Source: Anthoceros angustus (lineage: Eukaryota > Streptophyta > Anthocerotopsida > Anthocerotales > Anthocerotaceae). From it: a DNA stretch of 64,000 bases. The DNA lies in NCBI GenBank assembly GCA_010909165.1, contig VJWM01000103.1, forward strand, positions 1 to 64,000. The letters run 5' to 3'. Made by a program: the position numbers and the translations under genes. The notes beneath the pieces are model-generated. The model was not told the DNA's origin. It saw only the letters and a program-made list of their open reading frames with translations, and did not search any database. Positions 45,501 to 56,455 of this stretch are shown here, piece after piece. Numbering within the stretch: position 1 is the stretch's first letter; each line of letters opens with the position of its first letter.

Positions 45501-46303
45501 TAATCTTTGTTCCTCAAGAGTCCATGCTATGACCATATCTTCCTCAAATCGTTTGACCTCCTCAGCTTCTAGCTTTAATCTTTCTAGACAATATATTTTC
45601 CAAGAAAATTTATAAATATTCTATCATTTACAAAGTTGCTTTATATAGAAGTAGATTAAATATTCTTAAGGAGACCTTCTTCCGCCTTCTTAGCTTCTTC
45701 ACGCAATTTTTCTGTGGGCAAATTGTGTATGCAAATTAGAGTTTTATTTTGAAAAAATACATATTTTATTGCATGTATGTGAATCCTTCAGACAAAGGTA
45801 CTTATAATTACCTAACTCAGCCTTTCTTGCAGCTTTTTTTTCTTGTTTGGACATCATTTTTCCGGCTTTCGCTTCCTTTTTTTTAGCTACTATTTTGACA
45901 ACTACTTTAGGAGGTTCTTCGGGTGGTGGTGGTATCCTTATCACATAGCCTATTGGAAATTTTGGATAACCAAGAGCCTTGGGCTTGTAGCATGGTGGCA
46001 TACCCACTATGCCTGGAACTAATGGACTATAGTTGACTGGCAAATGTGGGAATTCGGGATGAAATGGCTCCGGTGGTATTTCAGGTACTTCGGGGACCTT
46101 TTTTGAGGAACCTTTTTTGCCTTTTTTACGTTTTTTCTCATCTCCTGAATCTGATGCTTTAGATTTCTTTCCTTTCCCCTTTTTGGCCTATATTGGTAAT
46201 AATTTTCTCTCATCAAAATCACAAAATTAAGGAAAAAATATCAAGAGTATATCAGCTACATCAATAAAACTAATAGGGACATGTATCATGATGGACATAC
46301 CAT
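42562..46303 (-). CDS. DNAI7: DNAI7/CASC1 (IC97/FAP94) axonemal dynein-associated protein
   Basis: Chlamydomonas IC97 and its animal homologue CASC1/DNAI7 are inner-arm dynein I1 intermediate-chain-type subunits of motile cilia. I traced 16 minus-strand exons: 46,303-46,301; 46,187-45,812; 45,711-45,676; 45,583-45,390; 45,259-45,122; 45,021-44,954; 44,872-44,797; 44,652-44,407; 44,320-44,245; 44,110-43,935; 43,852-43,745; 43,642-43,445; 43,307-43,236; 43,154-42,996; 42,887-42,786; 42,705-42,562. Every junction is GT-AG and in phase, giving 723 residues, near the human length. In order: a Lys-rich start (AKKGKGKKSK), a charged coiled coil (about 115-200), KNPRFRVLEIPE (human KNPRHRSV), GGVFSMEVLGIPP (human GGVYHLDILELPP), GWWDTGECTWKTEGLS, EYAYRDMGVAIPSFA (human VKAYRQMALLSSA) and a YHASVIQTLKDG tail. 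The ATG is the last triplet of exon 1. Confidence 0.9.
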
Positions 46304-46626
46304 TGTGTTTGTGATGGAACAAAAACTAGGTTCGTGTTATCCTTCAACCGTATGCATTTATGAATTTATTGGTGATTGTACTATCATGGAACACAGTTCT
46401 GCAATCACTGATAAGATATTTCAAAGATCAAAGTTGCATGTCATAAGTGGGTTACGGAGATCATTAATTTATAAAGCTATTACATCGTGCTTGTGAAACT
46501 TACTTGAACCCTCAAAAAACACAAGATGTAGAACAAGTTATTGTTCCATGAAAAGATCTTAGGCTACATGTCTGCACTTATAATAATATGATGAATATTT
46601 TCATAAGGAAATAGTTTTGATGATAT

Positions 46627-47409
46627 TTAATCTCCAACAGTAGATGAAGCATCAGATCCAGCACCTTCTGCGTGTCTTGCCCTAGAAGATTGTCTTGCAG
46701 AGATCGGAGATGGCAATAAAGGTAACATTTGCATTGCTTGAGCGGATGAAGGCACTTGGTTGCCTGGAAAGGGCGCTGGAGGTAGCTGTGGTCCTATGTG
46801 AGATTCATATGCAAGAGGAAGTTGTTCTAAAGGAGGAAGCCAAGCAGCAGGGACTGCATCCTTCAAAGAAAATGGTTGGCGACATGATGGGCACTCAGTG
46901 ACTTCATTTGGTAAGAAAGTTGAGCTCCATCTCTCAATGCATTCATAATGAAATTGATGACTACATCCAGGAATGCTCACTATTTTGGATAAATGATCAT
47001 AGTGCTCTATACATATTGAACACTCGTTTGGAACCTTTTCTTGCCTCCGCAACCATTCCAATGCTGCTTCCACGTAATTAATCCTATCGTTCAAATACCC
47101 TATATCTCCAACAAGAATTTGTCTCGGAAGGGGCAGTTGAGCTTGATGTAGTCTTTGCCTACTAGCATCAAGTTCTCTTAAAAGGATAGCCGATTGATTT
47201 CTCTCCCTCGAAACTTCGACTTCAAGGTGAGCAGATTTTTCTTTTTCGCGGGCAAGCTCACCAGCAAGATGAGACAAGCGACGACGAAAGTCCCTTGCCT
47301 TCTTGCGGGCTGCCCGCAAAGTAATTGACAGCTCAATGATAGGAACTAGGGGATCACTAGATGCCTCAATTGGAAGTTCAGAAGTTGATGAAGCAACACC
47401 TTCCATCAC
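46627..47409 (-). CDS. Coiled-coil RING-H2 protein, probable E3 ubiquitin ligase
   Basis: A 260-residue frame without introns. Residues 28-92 are highly charged heptad-like sequence (ARKKARDFRRRLSHLAGELA and onward), a likely coiled coil. The RING-H2 finger is at 130-176: Cys130, Cys133, Cys149, His151, His154, Cys157, Cys173 and Cys176 (CSICIEHYD, CSHQFHYECIERW, CPSC). The loop between the sixth and seventh ligands has 15 residues, longer than in most plant ATL proteins. The C-terminal 80 residues are Pro- and Ser-rich. RING-H2 proteins usually recruit an E2 enzyme; the target here is unknown. It lies 320 bases upstream of the DNAI7 start on the same strand. The first ATG of the frame is taken as start, but an upstream exon cannot be excluded. 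Confidence 0.8.
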   Translation of the reverse strand: MMEGVASSTSELPIEASSDPLVPIIELSITLRAARKKARDFRRRLSHLAGELAREKEKSAHLEVEVSRERNQSAILLRELDASRQRLHQAQLPLPRQILVGDIGYLNDRINYVEAALEWLRRQEKVPNECSICIEHYDHLSKIVSIPGCSHQFHYECIERWSSTFLPNEVTECPSCRQPFSLKDAVPAAWLPPLEQLPLAYESHIGPQLPPAPFPGNQVPSSAQAMQMLPLLPSPISARQSSRARHAEGAGSDASSTVGD

Positions 47410-48663
47410 ACACCTGTATATAGGTTGGAGAGGTGTCCATACATGTTCGGTTACTTTATGAGATTAACTTGCTAGGTATATATGTTCTTAGTTAATACAT
47501 CTGCCTAGTTAGGTTGTGTAAATAGGTTACCTCTTGGTTTCATGGATTGACACGCCTTGCATACAGGAGAATTGCCGTCTGGCAACCCATTTGCATCTTC
47601 GAGCTTGCTGGGGAAATGGCATCATGCAAAGGGGTCATGATTCTCCGAAACCCACGAGTCACGAGAAGCCGGATTCCCACATATGCCAGAAAACATGGGA
47701 ACATAAAGGGGAAGCCTCAGATGGTGATGGATGCTTGCAGCCCAGCTGCCAGACAACTCATCAAACATCCCAGCCCCAGTTCCTTTTCGGGCAAGTTAGG
47801 TTGAGGGTCCCTTGGCATTTAGTAGCCTTGTGGATTCTGGTGAATGCCTTGAGTGTGAGAGGCAAGGTGGACGGACTGCCAGCCGAAGGACGAAAGAGGG
47901 TCCACATGTACAGGTCCAGGGTGTGTTGCATGTACGTTCTTGGCAGGAATGATGAGGCCACTTCCCGCCCAGAGCCCACACTGCTGCTTACTCACCCGCA
48001 CTCACGGCTGGCAGGACTCGAGAGAGATGATGAGAGTTTCAACGAACATGAGGGCTATGCCGACGTCTGACTCGACCGTGAGAGAACGAGAAGTGAGCAT
48101 TGAAACCACGGAATCTGCAACGAATGGAAGAACCAATCTGCCAGCGCACCACAGCATCCGATCGTGGTCATTAGGTGTCAGAGCACACGGGGCGGGCTGG
48201 CTTATTACTTCCCATGTCACAGCTGTGCTGTGCGGCCTGGCCAGGCCCGGCGCTGACGGGGTTGGTACGATGCTGGCTTGGGCGGAGTGGGAATATTGAG
48301 GATAGCCTGGGCTTGCCCATGCCAGCTCTTATCATCAGTCTTCAGTGAGGAGGATCGAATCAAGTCCCAAAAGTGTTTGGTATGCCCTGCCCATGGCCTG
48401 CCTGTAGCCCACCATGTGATGCTGTCTTCATGGTGGAAACAAAGTTGCCAACTGGGTTCTCCTGGCTCTCATGTTCCGCCTGTCCAAGGCAGACAGCAGT
48501 AAAATCCGCTCACGGACCATGGGCAGACAGATAAGTGTCCGGATTGGTTACGTAGGTAAACAAACCGTGGTAGCTTTACCTTCATCCATGTACATATGTA
48601 CGTAGCATAAGGCCTGTAAGAGCTTTCAATACAAGCAAGAAGAGGATCAGGTAGATAGTACCG
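47410..48663. other. Region without a supported gene
   Basis: A 178-codon plus-strand frame (47,534-48,070) overlaps frames of 60-85 codons on the other strands and has no family resemblance I can see. The first 150 bases are presumably the leader and promoter of the RING-H2 gene. Confidence 0.5.
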
Positions 48664-49161
48664 TCATACAGCCTCCGAGGAGACGCGACTGGGCCGCCTC
48701 TCCTGAGAGATTGTGCTGTCCTGGGAGGGCGTGCTCAGTACCACAATCCAAGCAACAGGCCGGAAAATTGCGGGAACGCCTCGTGCCCAGTCAGGTAAGC
48801 GTGCCCGGCGGGGCACGCTTCCTACCTTTCGATGTTGCAAGGACAGGATTCGGACTTTAGGCTTCTTCACTCTGCAACTAAGAGCCTCAAGTATTGGTCG
48901 TCCTTTGCTCGTCTGTAAGTATCGAAGGACCCGTCTTCCCCCGTCTGAGATATACAAAAGAAACTGCCCGGTCCAGGCTTGAAGAGGTTGCCCAGAATCT
49001 CTGTGAAAATTCAGGTTCCAACTTCCAAGATAATGCGCCTGCCTGTTGTGTATGTTAGATGGGCGGCCTATCCAAGAAAAACTATCTGTACTGCTACTGG
49101 TGCTGAACTCGGAAGATACTCCTGACATGCAGTATGGGCATCTCCGCTCGTTCTCTGGCAT
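48664..49161 (-). CDS. Unrecognised 165-codon frame
   Basis: Open frame starting MPENERRCPYCMSGVSSEF, with one CxxC pair (CPYC) that might be half of a zinc site, a Ser-rich segment (SSEFSTSSSTDSF) and a basic second half. Possible exon of a larger minus-strand gene: a CAG acceptor-like site precedes MKYGSLKPFSH-type text near 49,225. I could not build a spliced model. It may be chance. Confidence 0.2.
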   Translation of the reverse strand: MPENERRCPYCMSGVSSEFSTSSSTDSFSWIGRPSNIHNRQAHYLGSWNLNFHRDSGQPLQAWTGQFLLYISDGGRRVLRYLQTSKGRPILEALSCRVKKPKVRILSLQHRKVGSVPRRARLPDWARGVPAIFRPVAWIVVLSTPSQDSTISQERRPSRVSSEAV

Positions 49162-50124
49162 GACATACCGATGATGGCGTCACATATGTGAGAAGGGCTT
49201 CAAAGATCCGTATTTCATCTGCATGCAACAAACAAAGTGCTGATATCAACGCACAAAACTGGACCAAACCTGCAGAAACCTGCACAGAACCTGTTACCTG
49301 CACACGTCCTGCACGAACCCTGAATGACTTAAAAATAATCTCTGCTCCTGCAAGCCCCATCGCCAGTTATGTAGAAAGAACGGTGTGCTATATCCACGCC
49401 TACACTCACGGCCATGACAGACAATATCAGTGAACAGTTTGTGCAGATTCTAAAAGCTGCAACCTCAAAGTTCCGGACTGCGGGCATTTGACACTGATGC
49501 AACCATCAAATACACTTGGAAGATTGCACAAAGGCTACTTCAACGCTGCTTCAATTTACACCATAATTAGCCAGACGGATACAAAGTCTCAGACGGTGCA
49601 TCCTGCCCTACTACTTAAAAACAGGAACGCTTGATCTGAACCTAAATGTGTGCTTGTGCCTGTTTCGTGTTGGATTTTACAAGACAACAACATAACATGA
49701 AAGACCGACGTTGCAACCGAATTCCCCAAGTCATGAATAAGGCTTTTGCCTAAGGAACACCAAGAACCAAAACTAAGCCTGTTGAGTTGCTGACCACCGT
49801 GCTGTACATCCCAGATCCTGAAAAGAAGAAAGTGCTCAAGACAGCACACAGGATGGAAACAACCGGCACTGCTGCAAAGATGGTTTTGGCAGCATAGCCC
49901 ATGGACGAATGACATATAGGCAGATGCTAGTACCATTTCTAGCCTGTCAGCAAGTTATTGAGAATCCATATGCTTTCCCGCTAGAATAACAGAGTAGTAC
50001 AGACGGGTTGAACTTCATCCATGAGTACAGGATTTTTGGGAACCGCTACGTCCTCGTTCCGGAAGGACAGTCCAAGACCACTACCTAATAGCAACAGCTT
50101 CGATGACCCTGCCTGGATTTATGA
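49162..50124. other. No gene seen
   Basis: AT/GC-balanced sequence with only short frames on both strands. A 115-codon minus-strand frame at 49,589-49,936 has no recognisable domain. No repeat was noticed, apart from the CTGCACA-rich stretch at 49,270-49,315. Confidence 0.5.
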
Positions 50125-50535
50125 GCCTTGGCCCTCCATATGCAGGCTAAGTGCTTAGAGCTGGCACCAGAAAATGACATGGAGGTAAGGGAAGCCTGGT
50201 GACTACAGCAGTGCCAATCGGACTAAAGCTTGGACACACATCCTCCCCAGGAATCCACGATTTCAACTTGCCACGTTCACAATCTAGGCAGCAGGAGGGC
50301 AATTAATGCCACCTAGAGGAAACCAGCACAGCCTGCATGCACCGGTCTGGAAATTTGGGCTCTTGCCTTGCACATGCGGCCAAAGTGTTCAGAGCCGGCA
50401 CCAGAGAATAGCAAGCTGGTAGGGGACGCCAGGGTGATTGCAGCAGTGCCAATGGCACTAAAGTTTGGACACACATCCTCCCCAGGAGTTCACGATGTCA
50501 ACTTTCCACATCGACGGTCTACGTAGCAGGGGATG
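50125..50535. repeat. Imperfect duplication, units about 175 bases, offset about 235
   Basis: 50,125-50,300 and 50,360-50,535 share AGAGC(T/C)GGCACCAGA, GCAGCAGTGCCAAT, GGACACACATCCTCCCCAGG and ACGATNTCAACTT in the same order. The divergence is substantial, including many substitutions, so this duplication is older than those in the retroelement block. Confidence 0.85.
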
Positions 50536-53000
50536 ATGTTTCAAGATACGGCTAGAGGGTCAGAATAAAAGCTGTTGGGAATCGACGATGTCAAAGACCC
50601 TACTTGGCAAGACTCAGCAAACTCTTCTCTAGCAGGATCTGAGTTCCACAAACTTCCACATAATCCAACAAACCCATCCAGAAGAAGAAAGAGCAGGGAT
50701 CAGCCTAAGAGGCTGCTCCCTGCAAAGTGGAGATCGAGCTGCTCAAACCAGTGCAGCAGCAATATCAGTGCGATCCAAGAAAAATGAAGCAGCTAAGGCA
50801 AGCCACTATGTCCAGCACCCCATGCAGCTTGTTGACAAGATGTAAAACCAGCAAAGGACAAGCATACCGAGACCCGGCAAAACAAAAGATGACTTCCTCG
50901 ATCGAGTACCGATGCAGCAGCTCAAAACCTGCATCCTCACACTCGTATGCCCGCCTCGAATCAAGCTGCAGGCACACTGACGCAAGCATGTCCCGAAGAC
51001 TTGCACATTAGACAACAGTTCCCCCTGAGAGACCAGCCAACATGCCCCAACAAAACATCAGGTCTCACCATCCCTCAGCCACGAAAATGATCTAGGCAGA
51101 CCCAGCCAAAGGAAATCCATCAGGATTCCAAACCACAACATTCCCTCCAGCCGTCATGGAAACACGAGGCTGAAGTATAAAATAACCTCAGCCAGTCTCA
51201 CCAAACCCTCGGATTACCAGGATTAAGCCAGCTGCGATTTCTTCCTTACATCTGCTCGATAATAAAATGCAGACGAATCTCAGTCCGCCACAAGAATAGG
51301 CTCGGCTGTTGGACACAAGCCAGAGCTGTCAGAGTCCATGGACAAGGGCAGCTTCGCCGATGCCCCCAAAAGGAACTTGGCAGGTGAGCGCCGACCAGCT
51401 CTCCCAGAGTGTGATCGAAGGATCCTTCCGCTTGAAAAAATATCTTTGAAGCACGTTCAGCCACGCCAGCCATTGCTCGTATGCATGTGTTTTCCAAAAA
51501 TTGCAAGAATGGTGAGTCGGTGGGGCCGTGAATGCCTTTGCATACTGGCGGCCGCAGATGGCTGCAATGATGGTAGGAAATGGAATTAAATGCGAGCTAA
51601 TTTATAGGTCAAACGCAAACGCTGTTGCCATTCGCGCGCAGGTCTGACGAGCAATCAGATTCCACGGTGCCCGCGCCAAGTATTTATAGAAGTAGGCATA
51701 AAGTGTGGTTTCACATTCGCGCATTCGCGGGCAATACCAACTCTTGTGACGCATGGCGCGTGGCACGTGACCATGTCCAGCTCCCATGACCATCACCCCT
51801 CATGCCCATTCACCGAATCTGGGCTCTACAAACACTTTGGGACAAAATGCATGTACATATGTATGGGACCACTTTACTTCATTATGAAGAAGAGAGAAAT
51901 TTATTTTAATAAGAAATGGTATCTATAAATTATTGAGATTACTTTGAAATGGCTAATACGTTTTTATGAAGGAAAGAGGAGATGGGTGAAACCCATCTAC
52001 AAAAGGATATCAAAGACCTCAAAGGGTCACACTAAAGAAGGAGCAATTGAGCTCCATGTCTTAAGTAACTTAAAGGGTCTACAATGTCATAACTAGGGGG
52101 ATTGAATACCTTACATATTACTGAACTAGTCGATAATGCATCTTCAACCGTCGCTCTTGTCCGTAAGATAGCTCCTGCAAGTGCCCTTTCGAGGGCAATG
52201 GACACTGACTACTAAAAGAACCCTGGGAAATAAGAGAGAGGTAGCCCAACTCTAGATCTCCTTGCATGGTATGGTTTGGCACAAAACATAATAAATTTAT
52301 CAAACTCTTTAGCTAAAGCCCCATAAGTTTCCAAGGCAAGGGGACGACGAGGTGCCCTGCTTGCATTCCCCCATACTTAGCAACCTTGGAAGTCGAGGTG
52401 GCCTGCTTGCATTCCCCCGTACTTAGCAACCTTGGAAGCAGCCGCTTAAGCTGACGCCCAACCTGGCCGGTTTAAAATAACTTGTTCAAAAGTGATTCCC
52501 GTGATGAGGTCAAGTTGCCCCCGACCCACGGACCTGTGCGTAAAGCATACCAATGCTCCCTCCAAGCCATATAACCACTTTCACGAGCCATTGTAAACAT
52601 AACGTTATGAATGGCATCACAGGTGGCAATACCTTGAGCTCCATTTGGTCTGGTGGACAGTTCAAAAGCTCCTTCAGCATTTGAAGTGCGTTGTTATGGT
52701 CTAAACCTTTGGCTGAAAACCGCCCATCAATTCTATAACATAGAATAGCAAGCAGAGATTTGGATCACTTCTAGTCCTAAAACCCACATTTATAATATTA
52801 TTTAGCATATTAATCGAAATGATCAAAATATAATTTGTTCATAAGTTATTTTTTCTTAGTTTATTTAATATTATAATACTATTAAAATTATTTGCAATAA
52901 ATATAAGACAATTTTCTCTAAGATTTAGAACTCTCCATTGTTGTGCATGCCCTAGTTGTTAGCAAACAACATGCCCTAGTTATTTGCTAACCGGGGAACG
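50536..53000. other. Gene-poor stretch with a 46-base duplication
   Basis: 50,575-51,010 and 51,246-51,590 contain frames under 100 codons with no recognisable domain. At 52,348-52,438 a 46-base unit (CGAGGTGCCCTGCTTGCATT...) is present twice in tandem. 52,780-52,930 is very AT-rich. Confidence 0.5.
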
Positions 53001-53002
53001 CT

Positions 53003-53467
53003 TTGTCCAATACGCCAAAATGGGATAAAACCATTTGCGTAAAGGAGACTACAAAGGTATCTTTGAGGGAGAATTTGGATACGCTACAAAGGGTGGGCGA
53101 GAGTGATAGGCTCTCACCCAAGTCCACTGCCCTTATCGGGGATGCAAGGTTCAAGCTTAAGTGTTTTAAAGAGGCTCACGCTCATGGACAGTACAAACGT
53201 GCGGAGATCAAATGGCCTTTAAAAGTGATCACCCTCGACAATTTTTCTTCAACTCTATCCAGCAAGGCTGGAAGCGCAACATACCGCCATTGCCAAACAA
53301 TAACAGTATTAGGCTCAAGCATTCTCAAGCTCTCAAATGTTTCATTACTAAGCACTCCGAACGTTTCTCCGACATTGGCAAGCCTTGTGAGTGACAAGGG
53401 ATGTGAGTTGATTCTTACGAGAATTTCCTTGCCAAAGTCTGGGTTCTCCGCGAAGTTACTGGATTAG
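53003..53467 (+). other. Unrecognised 154-codon frame in repeat-rich DNA
   Basis: Lys- and Ser-rich frame with no start ATG in good context and no domain I know. The DNA to its right (53,580-56,450) is repetitive, so a transposon-derived origin is possible. The 53,500-53,860 stretch has only short frames. Confidence 0.2.
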
Positions 53468-53859
53468 AAGTTGTCTTCAACGGAAATCTACGGGGCCCTT
53501 TTGCACATGCCTTTCATGCAAGTATCCTGGATTGGACGGAATGCTCAGGGAATAATAGAGTTTCATCGAAACAAGGTTAGTCTCCAATCCCCTTTTCGAC
53601 TGAATGCCATATAAAAACACATTTCTGATTCGCAAGACAACTTGTAATTCTCGGGACCAAACCCTTGCTTCCGGGAACATTTCGAAAAACCCAAGAGAAA
53701 TTAGAGCCTCTCATTCATTCCGAAACAAGGTTGTCTTTATAATCCATGCGACTACACAACTTTGCAAAGAACAAAGGAAGATACCGAAGACAAAAGCCTT
53801 CAGAAGTGCAGAAAGGCCGATGCATCCGAATAAAGGATTCACAATACACGCACCAAAAT

Positions 53860-53985
53860 CATACGCGGTTGGTGTGCGCTTGTGGGCATGGTTTGTTGTG
53901 CACCGGTGGGCAAGCGCGCACGGTTTGGTGTGCGCTGGTAGGCCGCCGCACTCCGTAAGATGTGCACCGGCAGGCCTGAGCACTC
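53860..53985. repeat. GC-rich GTGCGC/GGTAGGCC minisatellite, first cluster
   Basis: Several degenerate units of the type GGTGTGCGCTTGTGGGCATG, GTGCACCGGTGGGCAAGCGC and GTGCGCTGGTAGGCCGCCGC. The same motif recurs on the opposite strand at 54,405-54,600 and again on the plus strand at 56,240-56,455. Confidence 0.7.
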
Positions 53986-54265
53986 CTTCTAGACTACTCC
54001 GGCCTTTTGTCCCTTTTTCTTCTTATTGTGGGTTGAAAAGGCATATGACTGTGAGTTAACGGTAGCCTACCAGCCTTGAACATTTCATTTTTTCTTTGTT
54101 TTTGGCGTGGCTTGTCGAATATGTTCAGAGGCATTCGTTTGTTTGTTATTGAGTACTCTCGCACCTATGAACTCAAACAAGAGAGTCCAGAGTTTAGAGA
54201 AAACTAGGCGAGATAGGCATTGTTAGGAACATATTATGCCTCCTGCTTCTCATGGCAAGCACCTC

Positions 54266-56190
54266 GCTTTGGGAGACGAAGTCGGGAAAGTCTTTGGGGT
54301 TATTCGGGGCTCCTATTAGGTAGATGTGTATTGTTACAGCATTAGAATGTGGTTGATTCAGAGTTTCCCAAGTTCATCATCCGCAGAAAAATGGACCAAA
54401 ACTTACGCTTGCCCACTGGCGCACTGCAGACCCTACCCACATGCGCACACCACACCGTGTGCAGACCCTGCCCACCGGCGCATAATACATTGTGCCCACA
54501 GGCGGACACTATACCGTGTGCACCGGTGCACAGCACACCGTGCCCACAGGGGCATAGCACACTATGTACGCCGGCCCAACGGCGCACTCCACAACGAGTA
54601 TACCATTATACCAGCGCACACCGCACCGCATGGAAGAGATCTATGTAGGAATTCATGGTAGCCGTTCTTTGCAAAACTGACATCCAGAATCGCCCATTCT
54701 GGATTGCTCAAGTGGACGATGTGGATTTCAAGTGTGAGAAGCTGCATTCAAGGCATGAATGCTTTCAAGGCAAGTGCTTGCAAGTCAAGGTTAATGGCTC
54801 TTAGAATTACAGGAATGAAATGAGATCGGGAAGACATGCAACTCCGCCAACGGATCTTCAACAATCAATTGTTAATGAAGCTATCATACTTCTTTATAAT
54901 GGTTTCACTTTAATCCGTCGGAAGCATTTGAGGGAGGAGTCGCAAGAGCGAATTCGCGCAAATCTTTTCAAGTACACTGGTGGTTGAATGAACGACGAAG
55001 ACAAGTAGGGTCGGGTAGATAACGAAAGGGTTATGCCTTACATCTACTTATCTAACTCAGATGCACCAGATGTCCCTGTGGATGATGAACAGGGGGCAAG
55101 GACTCCAACAACGAGCTTCCGGGGCCAAACATGATATTACAATTCCTCTCACTCCTCCAAGAAGGAAGCGTCGTAGATCATCCTCACAGAAGTCTTGTTG
55201 TTCTTTTATATGGAAGTTCGAATGTGGAGCATTTGTAAAAGGTCGCTTTGGGAGACAAGTCGGGAAAGTCTTTTTATTCGGCTCCTATTAGGTAGATGTG
55301 TATTGTTCTGACATTAGAATGTGGTTGATTCGAGTTTCCCAAGTTCATCATCCGCAAAAATGGACCAAAACTTACGCTTGGCGCCGCAGACCCTACCACA
55401 TGCGCACCACACCGTGTCAGACCACCACCGCGCATAATACATTGTGCCCAGTGGACACTATGCACGGCATGCCGCGTTACCACTGCGTGCCACAGGGCAT
55501 AGCACACTATGTACGCCGCCAACGCGCACTCCACAACGAGTATACCATTATACCAGCGCACACCGCACCGCATGGAAGAGATCTATGTAGGAATTCATGG
55601 TAGCCGTTCTTTGCAAAACTGACATCCAGAATCGCCCATTCTGGATTGCTCAAGTGGACGATGTGGATTTCAAGTGTGAGAAGCTGCATTCAAGGCATGA
55701 ATGCTTTCGAAGGCAAGTGCTTGCACGAAGTCAAGGTTAATGGCTCTTAGAATTCGCAAGGAATGAAATGAGATCGGGGAAGACATGCAACTCCGCCAAC
55801 GGATCTTCAACAATCAATTGTTAATGAAGCTATCATACTTCTTTATAATGGTTTCACTTTAATCCGTCGGAAGCATTTGAGGGAGGAGTCGCAAGAGCGA
55901 ATTCGCGCAAATCTTTTCAAGTACACTGGTGGTTGAATGAACGACGAAGACAAGTAGGGTCGGGTAGATAACGAAAGGGTTATGCCTTACATCTACTTAT
56001 CTAACTCGGATGCACGATGTCCATGGATGATGAACAGGGGGCAAGGACTCCAACAACGAGCTTCCGGGGCCAAACATGATATTACAATTCCTCTCACTCC
56101 TCCAAGAAGGAAGCGTCGTAGATCATCCTCACAGTAAGTCTTGTTGTTCTTTTATATGGAAGTAAAGCCTGAATGTGGAGCATTTGTAAA
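54266..56190. repeat. Large tandem duplication, unit about 976 bases
   Basis: Copy 1 spans 54,266-55,243 and copy 2 spans 55,244-56,190. Both begin GCTTTGGGAGAC and end GGAGCATTTGTAAAAGG. Long stretches, such as 54,590-54,780 against 55,535-55,725, look identical. The GC-rich minisatellite part (54,405-54,590 against 55,370-55,540) differs by many short gaps. No coding sequence of more than about 110 codons; function unknown. Confidence 0.95.
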
Positions 56191-56239
56191 AGGCTGTTTT
56201 GGATCACTGTACTTCTCTTTGCATGTTGTTGATGAGAAC

Positions 56240-56455
56240 AGTGTACCCTACCGGCGCAGATGAGAACACAGCGCTAGTAGGCTGGTGCAAACGAGGACAC
56301 TGTGCCGGTAGGTCGGCGCAAATGAGGACACTACGCGCGGTAGGCCGGCGCAAATGAGGACATTACACGTGGTAGGCCGGCGTAGTGTCAACCTGCACTG
56401 GTAGGCCGGTGCAGTGAGGGCCTCTAGCGCCGTCAGGCCAGCATAGACAACGGAT
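56240..56455. repeat. Minisatellite of 37-40 bases x 5
   Basis: Units of the form GGTAGGCCGGCGCAAATGAG followed by GACACTACGCGC, starting near 56,242, 56,275, 56,312, 56,342 and 56,372, then two more decayed units. Same core as the clusters at 53,860 and 54,405. Confidence 0.9.

Noticed and set aside
53860-56455. CRISPR-like spaced repeats
   Set aside because: Units are contiguous and degenerate without unique spacers, and the surrounding genes are plant nuclear genes; these are minisatellites.
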